DNA of 53,731 nt from Gammaproteobacteria bacterium (GTDB taxonomy: Bacteria > Pseudomonadota > Gammaproteobacteria > GRL18). The notes beneath the pieces were generated by a model. It saw only the letters and a program-made list of their open reading frames with translations. It ran no database searches and was not told where the DNA came from. The stretch's first letter is position 1; each line of letters opens with the position of its first letter. Of this stretch, positions 1 through 8,340 are shown piece after piece. The position numbers and the translations under genes are program-made. The DNA is taken from the NCBI GenBank assembly GCA_027012135.1, contig JALUZF010000233.1, forward strand, positions 1-53,731, written 5' to 3'.

Positions 1-2
1 AA

Positions 3-1538
3 AACAAAGCGTTAAAAGGGAAAGGAAAGGAGCAATATTTTTATCTTTATGTCATACATTCACCCTCTGATCCTGAGCAGACCATCGTTCCATTAAACGG
101 GCGGCATGTCACCCCGGACTATCTAACGGATTTTAATCGTATTGTTTCGCCTTTTCTGTCAACCTGTGGTGGTGAATTGAACACGGTTCAGGTAATCCAT
201 TATTACAGAGATCAATATAACGCTTCTGACAATACTGTACCCGGGCAGCAGCACATAGTCTGGTTTAACTACAGGTATCATGATGGAAAACTTGTTGTTA
301 AGGATGATAAATATCCTTCACCTATGTATTTCTATGACCCCAAGCAGAACACCAGACTAACTCTTGCCGGATTTCGGGCTAAACAAAGTCATAAGAAAAG
401 AATGGCAGCAGACTATCGCAAGAATTTTTTATACGCAGAGGGTAGAAAGCCGGGAATTGTTTACAAACTGGATCCTTTTTGGCGGCAATATGAACAGTTT
501 GAGATCGCCAGAAGAATCTTTGATGGTGATTTTGTTGAGTTCAACAAGACCATTGAGTTCAAGGCAATGTATATGGCCCTGGCCGATGTCTATTCAAAAC
601 GCTGCAGTGATAAGGTTGCGCAGTTTACAACATTCAAGATCCCCTACACGGCTTATGCGGGAAGTGAGTGGAACCTGGATGGTTCCCAAACAATTCATGA
701 AGTTGAAGGGATGAAGACCATTCGTATCGACAGCCGGTTTGCAGAGCAGTGGTCAAATTACAAACCTGCGGTCAATAGCTATTTGGCGAAAAAGGTATTT
801 AGCAACCTGGGTTCAGCCAGGGATCTTATGAGAATGTCTGTCAGCCGGGCGAAACAGGTGATCGGCAACTTTACCGGAAATATGCTTGTGGAACATTATC
901 AGATGGACAAGTTTATCAAGGAGCAGGGGTGTGACAGCGCAACTGTTCAACAAATGGTTGATAACTTTCTCAGGGCGGGCAATGGAATGAATTCGGTTCA
1001 GCGTGATGGTATTCAATATCAAGGCGCAGAAAAAGAAAGTGATCCGGTAAAAAAGAAAGGTACGCAACCATTGGTCAAAAACCCGCTTTATCAAGTAAGC
1101 AGCCAGTCACGAGGCAAAAGCCGACGGGGTGAAACAGATCAACAGGTTGATACTCACGCTGAAAGAACTAGTGCACGATACACTCAGCAAGATATGCGGC
1201 AGCAATCGGAGCAAGAACAACAGCGGCGTTTACAAGAGCTCAGGAAACGTCAACAGTTAGAGCAACAGGCGTTAAGGGAGATAAAAAGAAAAGAACTGGA
1301 AGCAAAGAATAAAAAAATGCTCGAAAAATATGCAAGGATGAATAAGGAAGTGAAGAGCCTGGAGGATAAATATGCTAAAGAATATAGAAAAGCGGTAGAT
1401 GATTATAGTCTTAAGCTGGAAAATGCAAAAACGAACGAAGATCGAATAAAAGCAGCGCGTGAGTATAAGAAAATCCGCCTGGAACAGGCAAGAAGACAGC
1501 GGGAGGAGATAAAAAAATTAAGGGAAAAATACAGGTAG
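3..1538 (+). CDS. Unknown protein with C-terminal coiled coil, 5' end outside window
   Basis: The frame is open from the first bases of the window to the TAG at 1536-1538, giving 511 visible residues, so the gene starts upstream; a TTG at 177 is not needed as a start. I do not recognise the family. The first ~350 residues look globular and mixed in composition. The last ~130 residues are almost entirely charged and Gln-rich (runs of E, K, R, Q), as expected for a long helical coiled coil. No membrane segment is visible in the part present. It is followed by a series of small exported proteins. A large cytosolic or secreted partner of those proteins is possible but is only inference. Confidence 0.75.
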   Translation, partial: NKALKGKGKEQYFYLYVIHSPSDPEQTIVPLNGRHVTPDYLTDFNRIVSPFLSTCGGELNTVQVIHYYRDQYNASDNTVPGQQHIVWFNYRYHDGKLVVKDDKYPSPMYFYDPKQNTRLTLAGFRAKQSHKKRMAADYRKNFLYAEGRKPGIVYKLDPFWRQYEQFEIARRIFDGDFVEFNKTIEFKAMYMALADVYSKRCSDKVAQFTTFKIPYTAYAGSEWNLDGSQTIHEVEGMKTIRIDSRFAEQWSNYKPAVNSYLAKKVFSNLGSARDLMRMSVSRAKQVIGNFTGNMLVEHYQMDKFIKEQGCDSATVQQMVDNFLRAGNGMNSVQRDGIQYQGAEKESDPVKKKGTQPLVKNPLYQVSSQSRGKSRRGETDQQVDTHAERTSARYTQQDMRQQSEQEQQRRLQELRKRQQLEQQALREIKRKELEAKNKKMLEKYARMNKEVKSLEDKYAKEYRKAVDDYSLKLENAKTNEDRIKAAREYKKIRLEQARRQREEIKKLREKYR

Positions 1539-1545
1539 GATTATA

Positions 1546-1686
1546 ATGAAAACAACATATATTGTTATATCAAATCCGACAGGAATTTATTCTCAGGTCA
1601 TTGAAACCATGGTGTCCATTGCAGCCGGTGAGCCTGCATGGGGCCTGAGAAATAAATGGCTTCACTCTTGGACTTGCTGTATTTAG
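1546..1686 (+). CDS. Possible 46-residue peptide
   Basis: An ATG 7 bases after the preceding stop opens a 46-residue frame ending in TAG. It begins MKTTYIVISNPTG and ends with two Cys. The AGGATTATA just upstream is a weak ribosome site. It may be a small gene co-transcribed with the upstream gene, or the N-terminal remnant of a longer protein. There is no recognisable domain. Confidence 0.25.
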   Translation: MKTTYIVISNPTGIYSQVIETMVSIAAGEPAWGLRNKWLHSWTCCI

Positions 1687-1695
1687 GATATATCG

Positions 1696-2262
1696 ATGCA
1701 TTTATTAAGAATAAATATTTTTTTTGTTGCCGCTTTTTTTACATTGAGCGGTATCGCAGAAGACAATAGCTACATAGATTCTCCGAATGGCTTATTTATC
1801 GTTAATAGAAGCGGAGTTGATAAAATTCTGGTTGATGGCGCGAAAGACAAATATGGGGATTATAAAGTGAAAATATTCAACATAATAAGCATTTATTCAA
1901 ATGTCAAATATGGCGAGTTAACTGGGGCCGGTTGGTGGTATCCATCTCTTCAACAATTTAATTTTCGTCCATATGAAAAATTATTAAATTCCCCACAGTG
2001 CAATGGGCTTGGTAAGCATCACTGGAGTTTTAGATATAGTCCAGTAAGAGTCAAAGTATTGGGGAAATATGTCAATGCCTATAAAGAGGTTAATAGATAT
2101 GGGAAGCGCAGCAAGCCTGAGACCATTTGTGTCAACGTTCATATTAATAGAAATACATGTAAACGATTGAAATGTAACAAATGGAAACCCGACAAGCCAG
2201 GTAATTATATTTTCAAGAATAAGGATGATGCGATTAGATATTTTAAATTAATTTCAAGATAA
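1696..2262 (+). CDS. Small exported protein, unknown function
   Basis: 188 residues with a Sec signal peptide: hydrophobic residues 5-18, likely cleavage near SGIA/ED around residue 21-22, and no lipobox. The mature protein is basic and rich in Tyr, Lys and Asn. It has Cys in the contexts QCNG, ICVN and TCKRLKC, so two disulfides are plausible in the periplasm. I do not recognise the family. The gene is visibly A+T-rich compared with the backbone and with the 3007-3519 gene, suggesting a separate origin. The next gene begins about 185 bases downstream. Confidence 0.6.
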   Translation: MHLLRINIFFVAAFFTLSGIAEDNSYIDSPNGLFIVNRSGVDKILVDGAKDKYGDYKVKIFNIISIYSNVKYGELTGAGWWYPSLQQFNFRPYEKLLNSPQCNGLGKHHWSFRYSPVRVKVLGKYVNAYKEVNRYGKRSKPETICVNVHINRNTCKRLKCNKWKPDKPGNYIFKNKDDAIRYFKLISR

Positions 2263-2447
2263 TAGTTAAATCGGAAAATGATCATCACAGGGAAAATTGG
2301 AGACTTAAAAACCAACAATCCAATGATTGCCTTCTGAGATTAATATGTGTTGCCATCGACAGTAGGATGTCAGCAATCCCCCTACTACGGTAACGGAACG
2401 AGTGGCTGAGGCTGACCATTAACCAACCTAAGGATAGGAGGAAATAG

Positions 2448-2924
2448 ATGTACAAAAAAATATCTTTTATTCTATTTGTTCTGATTTTTTCTGTTGTCGC
2501 GATTGCAAATGACAGATCAAAAGAGGATGAATCAAATACTGAGCCACTCATAACCGGTGTCTATAATGGCCATGTTTTCAATGGTGATGATCTGGATCCA
2601 GTATTGACGACCATTAAAGTTGATAACAATGGCGTGCTTTATGGAAAATATACTATAGTTGAAGAAGAGTCTGTAGTGTTCGGTAAGTTGACAAATTTCA
2701 GAAGCGAGGGAAAATATACTATTACGGTTGACTGGGAAGACAAATACGGATCAGGCGTCCTGAGAATTCTGTTTTCAGCCAACTATCGCTTTTTCTATGG
2801 CTATTGGGGTAAGTCCGAATCGTACACAAATTTTCCGTGGGACGGTGTGCGGAACGAACCACAGGTACAACGTAGGCAGATTATAGACCGGGTGAGCAGG
2901 GAACTCCGGTCTGGCCAGTCATAG
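2448..2924 (+). CDS. Small exported protein, unknown function
   Basis: 158 residues preceded by a strong ribosome site (AGGATAGGAGG about 6 bases before the ATG). Residues 4-20 are a hydrophobic signal peptide with likely cleavage after AIA. The mature part alternates polar and hydrophobic residues with many Gly, Tyr and Trp, as in a small beta-sandwich or barrel. It ends in a charged Gln/Arg tail. No family is recognised. It is the second of four consecutive same-strand genes for unrelated exported proteins, so a periplasmic role is the only supported statement. Confidence 0.65.
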   Translation: MYKKISFILFVLIFSVVAIANDRSKEDESNTEPLITGVYNGHVFNGDDLDPVLTTIKVDNNGVLYGKYTIVEEESVVFGKLTNFRSEGKYTITVDWEDKYGSGVLRILFSANYRFFYGYWGKSESYTNFPWDGVRNEPQVQRRQIIDRVSRELRSGQS

Positions 2925-3006
2925 TAAACATTTCCAGCCCATCACCCTGAGAATGAACCGTGGTGGATATCTGTCAATTAGCCCTGCACTGCCGGAGATT
3001 TGAACC

Positions 3007-3519
3007 ATGAAAACCGCTTTGTTTGTCACCTTCCTGCTGCTGGCCATCTTCTCGGCACAAGCGGTCGCCCGCGCCCCTTCCGTGTTCATAACTCCGATTG
3101 ACACTTATAAATATGAAGGACTGGCTTACTCAATCCTGACGCCAAATCGCCCACTATCGCACCTGCTGCTGCGTTTTGATCTGGAAATACTCAACCCCGA
3201 GGGTTTGCCTCTTGATGTGGTGCAATGCGGCATTCAATGGCAAATGAAGGTAAGGGATGCCTGGCCCCATGCCTTCACGCAGGACGGGGCTTTGTGGCTG
3301 ACCTTCGATGATGTACCGCCTGAAACACTGCTGAAGTTCGCGGTCGGGTGGCCGCGCTCCGATCAGGGCCGCGTGTTCGCTCACAAGGCTGCTGTGACGG
3401 TTGAAAGTCCTGAATGGCATACCATCAAACAATGGCAACGCGATCCACTCTATGATTTCGTACCAGGCCGTCCGGTGACTATAACCGTAGGAGAAAATAC
3501 CAGATGCTGGCTCAACTGA
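3007..3519 (+). CDS. Small exported protein, unknown function
   Basis: 170 residues with a clear Sec signal peptide (MKTALFVTFLLLAIFSAQAVA, cleavage near residue 20-22). The mature domain contains many aromatic and Pro residues and one Cys in VVQCGIQW plus one near the C terminus (RCWLN), possibly disulfide bonded. It looks like a beta-rich periplasmic domain, but I do not recognise it. The base composition is clearly G+C-richer than the neighbouring 1696-2262 and 2448-2924 genes, so the cluster is a mosaic. Its end lies 92 bases before the chosen start of the next gene. Confidence 0.65.
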   Translation: MKTALFVTFLLLAIFSAQAVARAPSVFITPIDTYKYEGLAYSILTPNRPLSHLLLRFDLEILNPEGLPLDVVQCGIQWQMKVRDAWPHAFTQDGALWLTFDDVPPETLLKFAVGWPRSDQGRVFAHKAAVTVESPEWHTIKQWQRDPLYDFVPGRPVTITVGENTRCWLN

Positions 3520-3611
3520 CTGGCGTCAGAAGACGGCGCTATAAAGTTAGCTGTCACCCGTTGAACCGACAAATGCAAAGGCTGAACTGCCGACCCATGA
3601 GGTGCAGGAAA

Positions 3612-4469
3612 ATGAAAAAGTTTTTATTGCTGATTTTTATTGTGTTTGCATACCCGCTTATGAGACCCGCCTACGTAATGGCGAATTCATCGAGTGCGGA
3701 GATTGGTCCTGATCATAAAATCGTTCGCCAGAGCGGTAAGGCCGTGATACCTTTGCATAATAAGTTGACCCAATATGATGAGTCGGCTCTAGGCGTACTC
3801 GCAAGGCATATAGTTTGGTCCAAATACATGGTACAGGACTGGGAAATAACCGAAATACGAGAGACAATGGTCAAACGCGCGCGACTTTGCAACTTAACGG
3901 CAGTGCTGCGTAGCGTTAGTGGGAATGGAAAAACAAAACAGGAAAAGACTTATCGAGATGCCTCGGGGATCTACCAACTTGTGGATGCAGCAATGAGCGG
4001 TGCCTTTGTTCCCACCCCTCGTTCGAGTCGTACAGCACTTAAATCAAAATCGAGAGGACAAATCGAAGAAATTGCCGGACGTTGCGCAGACTATATTACA
4101 CTTGGCACACTCAGTTTTACATTAGATGATGTGCCTGGATTTCCTTCCAATGACTATCTGCGGGCGAAAGCCTGCGCCGCTGTTCTTGATTTTGCCGTTG
4201 CACTTCTGAAGCAAGACGGTGCAAAGAATTATAGTGCAGCGATCAAGATCCTTTCCGAGTTTCGCGGAAGATTGAATCTCTATGCGGCTGCAAAGCGGGA
4301 CATGTTTGACATACCGACCAGTAATATTGGAGGCGATTCATATGGGGACCGTTTTTTGAAAAAGAAATACGGGAAACGCTATGCTAGCAATGACGACATA
4401 TATAACTGTTATGACGCTGGACGGAATATATTGATCTCTTTGCCTAACCCGGAGCAAGGTAAAGATTAA
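3612..4469 (+). CDS. Exported protein, unknown function
   Basis: 285 residues from the ATG at 3612. The frame is open from 3504, but 3612 has an upstream ribosome site (AGGTGCAGGAAA) and opens directly into a signal peptide (KKFLLLIFIVFAYPLM, cleavage near VMA/NSS), so this start is preferred. The mature protein has three Cys in helical-looking contexts (RARLCNLT, GRCADY, AKACAAV) and one near the C terminus (IYNCYDAG). No known domain is recognised. It is the fourth and largest of the exported proteins in this cluster. Confidence 0.65.
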   Translation: MKKFLLLIFIVFAYPLMRPAYVMANSSSAEIGPDHKIVRQSGKAVIPLHNKLTQYDESALGVLARHIVWSKYMVQDWEITEIRETMVKRARLCNLTAVLRSVSGNGKTKQEKTYRDASGIYQLVDAAMSGAFVPTPRSSRTALKSKSRGQIEEIAGRCADYITLGTLSFTLDDVPGFPSNDYLRAKACAAVLDFAVALLKQDGAKNYSAAIKILSEFRGRLNLYAAAKRDMFDIPTSNIGGDSYGDRFLKKKYGKRYASNDDIYNCYDAGRNILISLPNPEQGKD

Positions 4470-4476
4470 CAAGATT

Positions 4477-4566
4477 ATGGCAAGTGTCGCAACGGCAGCA
4501 ATGTGTACTCTCATAGGAGCACTTGCCATCAATATTTCAGTTATATATATTGTTTGTCAATTCTAG
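4477..4566 (+). CDS. Possible 29-residue hydrophobic peptide
   Basis: An ATG 8 bases after the preceding stop opens a 29-residue frame. Most of it (TAAMCTLIGALAINISVIYI) could be one membrane segment. The ribosome site is weak. It could be a membrane microprotein translated by coupling to the upstream gene, or chance. Confidence 0.2.
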   Translation: MASVATAAMCTLIGALAINISVIYIVCQF

Positions 4567-4669
4567 CAAGTTTATATATTACTTCGAAAATAGTTCAGGG
4601 ACGTCTTAGGTTCCTAAGAAGAGATTCAATAGGAAGATAGCGCATAGGCAGGAAAGCTATTATCGGTTG

Positions 4670-4840
4670 ATGAAAATAGATACAGAGATTAGTGACGGCC
4701 CATTAAATGCCCAATGCGAAAGTACACTGGGGGAACTATGGGATCTATTTGCCCAGGAAGATGAGCATATAAAGGATGGCTTTGATGTTGTTTTTTCGGA
4801 AATTATGAGCGAACTTGAAGATATACTTAGAGAACGCTAA
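4670..4840 (+). CDS. Possible 56-residue acidic protein or gene fragment
   Basis: ATG at 4670 to TAA at 4840. The sequence is protein-like and acidic (ELWDLFAQEDEHIKDG... EIMSELEDILRER). The frame is also open upstream without stops to 4610, giving a helical, basic run (RQESYYRLM) that fits naturally in front of the ATG. That suggests the 3' remnant of a longer gene rather than a complete small gene. No family is recognised. Confidence 0.3.
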   Translation: MKIDTEISDGPLNAQCESTLGELWDLFAQEDEHIKDGFDVVFSEIMSELEDILRER

Positions 4841-5064
4841 TTTGAGAAGCGGGCGCTCGATTGGGGCGCTATCCACAGATAGGGTCAATGCCCTTACCAA
4901 TAAACTTCTGATCAAATTGCAGATCCTGATTCTGGTAACGAAATCTGCCATTTTTTCTTTATGGATCTATGTGTGGTTTGCGGCTTGAATTGGTGAACTC
5001 TGATCATCACAATCGCCTGGCCTGGAATTAATAAGTGGATGCAAAAAAATTAAGGAAACATAGT

Positions 5065-5979
5065 ATGGAGTTCTTAAACCACGAACAGTACGGCAACCTT
5101 TTGCTGCATTACGATGATAATGTTTCTGCCGGGATTGTCATTTCTGAAGAGCAGGCCGTTCCTCTCGAGGATAGTGGACATATCAATTGCGTCTTCATGT
5201 TCGGTGGCGGGTTTGTACTGGGTTGTGATCTCATCTGGAAATGCTACCACCCGAAATTTGTGGCTGCCGGCTACCGGCGTGCCAGAGAGTCATTTCCCAT
5301 GGCCCTCTGGGATGCGCAAACAGGCAGGAAACTGACTACTCTGCAGGGACTACATACAGGCTCTTTGCGCGGAGTAAAACGGCTCGATGACAAACGCCTG
5401 ATCACATGGGCAAGGGATTTCCGCGTGTTTGTCTGGGATATTCGAACCGGGGAGTGCCTCGGAGAATATACAACTCCTGTCCTTATTGATCAGGAAGGCT
5501 ATGCGATTGTATCTTCCCGCAATGGTGAAGATTATTCAGCTGAAGACTGGCTGGATTATATAGGAGGATGCGGTAAACCAGGCTTTAATGTCACGATCTA
5601 TCTGAAATCCGATCCGGATGGACAACAGGATCAGCTTGGCCCGTTCAAAGGTGTTGAGGGAAGAGAAACAATGATCCGGCGTTATGAGCCTGATGATCGA
5701 CAGCTACTAGAACACAGGAATATTTTACACCGTATACAGGATTTGGAAGGTGCAGAAGCCGGATACTCTACACCCTTCAGACTGAAAGACGGACGGATTG
5801 GAATCGGCGGAACAACTTATGGTGCCTGGGAACAGGTGTTTGTCTGGGATGGACTCAAGGATTTGAGCATCCTTGTTCCCGGAAGACTCAATGTTGATTG
5901 CCAGATTGATGGCGAAATCGCTCCGAATACCATCCGCATCAATAACCATACGGAAACCTATACGTTCGAGGATATATAG
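5065..5979 (+). CDS. WD40-like repeat protein
   Basis: 304 residues from the ATG at 5065, which has AAGGAA about 9 bases upstream; a GTG at 5035 is in frame but lacks a comparable site. Two blade-like units are visible in sequence: MALWDAQTGRKLTTLQG followed by FVWDIRTGECLGEYT, with a third weaker VFVWDGL near the C terminus. This is the strand-D W-D signature of beta-propellers. No enzymatic motif, signal peptide or membrane segment is seen. Likely a cytosolic binding scaffold; the substrate is unknown. It converges on the small gene at 6106-6345. Confidence 0.7.
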   Translation: MEFLNHEQYGNLLLHYDDNVSAGIVISEEQAVPLEDSGHINCVFMFGGGFVLGCDLIWKCYHPKFVAAGYRRARESFPMALWDAQTGRKLTTLQGLHTGSLRGVKRLDDKRLITWARDFRVFVWDIRTGECLGEYTTPVLIDQEGYAIVSSRNGEDYSAEDWLDYIGGCGKPGFNVTIYLKSDPDGQQDQLGPFKGVEGRETMIRRYEPDDRQLLEHRNILHRIQDLEGAEAGYSTPFRLKDGRIGIGGTTYGAWEQVFVWDGLKDLSILVPGRLNVDCQIDGEIAPNTIRINNHTETYTFEDI

Positions 5980-6105
5980 GACATTACCATTTACATGATG
6001 CATACATACAACGTTTCTCCTGTTTCATCAGAACCCCGGTTTTTTAGAATGCCATTGTGATGATTGAGTGGTTACACCATTATTGTAAAACCAATGGCGG
6101 AAAAC

Positions 6106-6345
6106 TCATTTTGCACGTTTCCTGTTTTGACGGTACAGTGCGCAATAATAGCTGAAATCCAATGCACTGATCTCCTGCCAGTCTCCTGAAACAATAGCAT
6201 GAATCAAGGTGTTATCAATACTGATACCATCTTCATTGGGCCGTTCGGCACAAACCAGTACTCCTCCCGATCTGGTCAAACGGACAGGGATAATACCATT
6301 ATAAAAATACTCGTAGCGGTCATAAGGGTAAGAGATGGAGACCAT
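6106..6345 (-). CDS. Small cytosolic protein, unknown function
   Basis: 79 residues from an ATG (reverse strand, 6343-6345) with AAGGAT about 10 bases upstream. The frame continues upstream to a TTG at 6423, but that lacks a site and adds a low-complexity Asn/Pro/Lys segment. The protein reads convincingly (PVRLTRSGGVLVCAERPN, then SALDFSYYCALYRQNRKRAK) with a basic C-terminal tail and no signal peptide. I do not recognise it. It is convergent with the WD40-like gene, 126 bases away. Confidence 0.5.
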   Translation of the reverse strand: MVSISYPYDRYEYFYNGIIPVRLTRSGGVLVCAERPNEDGISIDNTLIHAIVSGDWQEISALDFSYYCALYRQNRKRAK

Positions 6346-6774
6346 GATCTTTGTATCCTTAGGATTTCCATTAGGGCCCGGAGAGTTTTTATTCCCCGAG
6401 AGTTCTTTGGTATCACGTTGCAAATGTGGGGTGAACCATAATTAAGTTACCATCAGCTAAACTTTAATATACCTTATATGGTCTTTTTTTTCAGTTTTTC
6501 GTAAAACATAGTAACTAGATTTTTTCAATGAGTTTATTATGCCGAAATTAATTCAACGAATAGAAGTCCGGGCGATGATTTTATTATTAATCATGACATA
6601 TACGTATTCGCAAGCTTCCCTGCTGCAGAGCTCTGCAAGCGCCCTTTATAAATCCTGATTGAACAAAATCTTAACAGTCTTTTTGTTATTTAATATTGAG
6701 TGTTGTCTTGAATTTTGAGTGGTCAGTCACGATATTACTGTTCAGTAATAATCATAACTTTACGAGGAGAAATT
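6346..6774 (+). other. 429-base stretch between divergent genes
   Basis: This A+T-rich stretch separates the minus-strand small gene from the yfdX-like gene and must hold promoters for both. One 39-residue frame (6539-6658) is present. I see no unambiguous -35/-10 pair, terminator or repeat. Confidence 0.4.
6539..6658 (+). CDS. Possible 39-residue peptide
   Basis: ATG to TGA, with a central hydrophobic run (MILLLIMTYTYS) followed by a Ser/Ala-rich tail, like a signal peptide with almost no mature protein. No good ribosome site is present. It could be the remnant 5' end of an exported-protein gene, or chance. Confidence 0.15.
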   Translation: MPKLIQRIEVRAMILLLIMTYTYSQASLLQSSASALYKS

Positions 6775-7668
6775 ATGAAAAAGTTATTGTATACATTTTT
6801 TTTGATATTGGGAATTATAAGTGCGGGATCTGCGATTGCAGTTGATACGATCAAGGCTCAAAAGCAGTCACAGGCTTCGCAGTCGGTTCAGTCACAGGTA
6901 GATAAAAATATTGCCGATAAAACGGCTGAAAAACGGAAAAAAATTGTGGAAGAAGCGATTGCCGCTGTCCTGAATACTGAAAAAGCTCTGGCTGCTTTGG
7001 AAAACAATAAAACCGATGAGGCTTTGAAACTGCTGGAAACTGTGACGGGTAAACTGGATCTGATTATGGCGCGTGACCCCGATCTGGCTCTGGCACCGGT
7101 GGGTATCAGCGAGACTGTCATCGATGTTTATACGGATATAGACAGTATTAAAGCGATGACCAGAGAAGCCCAAAAGGCTTTGGATAAGGGACGTTTACAG
7201 GAAGCCAGAGAACTGATCAAAGGCCTGGCCAGTGAAATTGTTATTTCAACCACCAGCATTCCATTGGCGACTTATCCTGTTGCCATAAAAGCAATCGCAC
7301 CATTGATCGATGCAGGTAAGATCGATGAAGCTAAGACGGCTTTGCATAGCTTGTTGAATACTTTGGTCGTGACCAGGCATGTCATTCCTTTGCCACTGTT
7401 ACGCGCCGAGTTATTGATTACAGAGGCGGAAGCGCTTACCGAAAATACTAAACGGACAGAAAAAGAAAACAAAGTGCTTGATGGCTTGCTGAATGCGGTC
7501 AGAGATCAATTGAAATTAGCGGAAGCACTGGGGTATGGGGATAAGGAGTTGTTTGAACCTATGAATAAGCAAGTCGAAGAAATCGAAAATAAAGTTTCAG
7601 GTGGAAAAGGCGGTAAAGGCTGGTTCGACAAGCTGAAACAACAGTTTTCATCGGTATTCAAAAAATAA
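6775..7668 (+). CDS. Exported YfdX-family protein
   Basis: 297 residues from the ATG at 6775, which has ACGAGGAGA ideally placed upstream; an earlier in-frame start at 6715 is not needed. Residues 1-22 are a Sec signal peptide (cleavage near AIA/VDT). Residues ~45-240 match the YfdX family by its pattern of alpha-helical repeats (EALKLLETVTGKLD, a LAPVG segment, LPLATYPVAIKAI, and the TRHVIPLPLLRAELLI block). A Lys/Gly-rich C-terminal tail follows. YfdX proteins are periplasmic or stress-associated with no firmly known reaction. It stands alone with a strong terminator immediately downstream. Confidence 0.8.
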   Translation: MKKLLYTFFLILGIISAGSAIAVDTIKAQKQSQASQSVQSQVDKNIADKTAEKRKKIVEEAIAAVLNTEKALAALENNKTDEALKLLETVTGKLDLIMARDPDLALAPVGISETVIDVYTDIDSIKAMTREAQKALDKGRLQEARELIKGLASEIVISTTSIPLATYPVAIKAIAPLIDAGKIDEAKTALHSLLNTLVVTRHVIPLPLLRAELLITEAEALTENTKRTEKENKVLDGLLNAVRDQLKLAEALGYGDKELFEPMNKQVEEIENKVSGGKGGKGWFDKLKQQFSSVFKK

Positions 7669-7750
7669 AGTTATTGCATAGTGTATAGTTTTACACTCAG
7701 AGATAATCTGGCCGCTTTATCAGGTTTAACTATCATAAACTATCATAAAG

Positions 7751-7781
7751 ACAGCATGACGTGAAGTCATGCTGTGTTTTT
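7751..7781 (+). terminator. Rho-independent terminator after yfdX-like gene
   Basis: A perfect 10-base stem (ACAGCATGAC / GTCATGCTGT) with a 5-base loop is followed by a T-run. It lies 82 bases after the yfdX-like stop codon. Confidence 0.85.
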
Positions 7782-7840
7782 AACATGAGTATTCCTTGCA
7801 GGACAGTAGATAATAGCCAATATCAAACTTGACGTGATGT

Positions 7841-7869
7841 TTTATTTGATGCAATGTGATATCAATAAA
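7841..7869. promoter_or_regulatory. Imperfect inverted repeat before vapB, candidate operator
   Basis: TTTATTTGAT at 7841-7850 is mirrored by ATCAATAAA at 7861-7869 with one extra T. It lies 18 bases upstream of the vapB start. VapB antitoxins typically bind such repeats to autoregulate their operon; binding here is inference. Confidence 0.35.
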
Positions 7870-7886
7870 TATGCGGGAATTATGGT

Positions 7887-8087
7887 ATGCGAACTACAGT
7901 CACGATAGACGATACGCTTTATGAACAGGCGCTGGAAATGGCCGATCCTGAAATGAATAAATCTGATCTTTTTCGAGAAGCTATCAAAACATTTGTCAGA
8001 GTACAGGCAGCGAAACGTCTTGCTGATCTTGGCGGAACTGCACCTGATATGCAGGATGTACCCAGACGACGAGAAAAGACATCCTGA
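7887..8087 (+). CDS. vapB: VapB-family antitoxin
   Basis: 66 residues. The N terminus [19 protein letters not shown] is the ribbon-helix-helix signature of VapB antitoxins (VapB_antitoxin family), which bind DNA as dimers. The C-terminal ~25 residues are the toxin-neutralising tail. The stop overlaps the start of the downstream PIN-domain toxin remnant (ATGA at 8087-8090), the usual translational coupling. The antitoxin looks complete although its toxin is destroyed. Confidence 0.85.
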   Translation: MRTTVTIDDTLYEQALEMADPEMNKSDLFREAIKTFVRVQAAKRLADLGGTAPDMQDVPRRREKTS

Positions 8088-8265
8088 TGAATGTGCTTGT
8101 TGATACATCCGTTTGGATTGATCATTTTAAAAACTTCAACACAAAACTGAGAGAACTGCTTAACTAGGATAATGTTCTGTTGCACCCAATACAAAGTTAT
8201 GGACATTGGATAAGCATCTTTTAAAAATAGCAAAGCGCTACAATATTTCATATCTAAATAATTAA
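8087..8265 (+). pseudogene. vapC: Internally deleted VapC toxin (PIN domain) remnant
   Basis: The start encodes [17 protein letters not shown], the PIN-domain N terminus with its first catalytic Asp at residue 6. An in-frame TAG stops it at 8165-8167 after 26 residues. The next codons still read like VapC (DNVLLHP). Then, in a shifted frame, LWTLDKHLLKIAKRY follows to a TAA at 8265, which matches the C terminus of the family. Roughly the central 70-80 residues, including the remaining catalytic acids, are missing. Nuclease activity is not expected. Confidence 0.8.
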
Positions 8266-8340
8266 TCGTTTATAAGCTATGTAATAAAATTGTTACAACT
8301 ATTGTAATATTTATACTGTCTGCTAAAAATCAGACAGGAT

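Larger units (their letters stand above)
4470..5064 (+). other. 595-base stretch with only small reading frames
   Basis: No gene of normal size is visible. It contains a 29-residue hydrophobic frame (4477-4566), a 56-residue acidic frame (4670-4840) and otherwise A+T-rich DNA with no clear terminator, tRNA or repeat. A minus-strand frame at 4745-4951 overlaps the acidic frame and has no convincing ribosome site. Confidence 0.5.

Noticed and set aside
177-1538. A complete gene starting at the TTG at 177
   Set aside because: The frame is open without a stop to the window edge, and the upstream translation continues the protein, so the gene is partial.
4745-4951. 68-residue minus-strand frame
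   Set aside because: It overlaps the more protein-like 4670-4840 frame and lacks a ribosome site.
6199-6441. 80-residue plus-strand frame opposite the small minus-strand gene
   Set aside because: The minus-strand protein has a good ribosome site and more natural sequence; the plus frame reads as its shadow.
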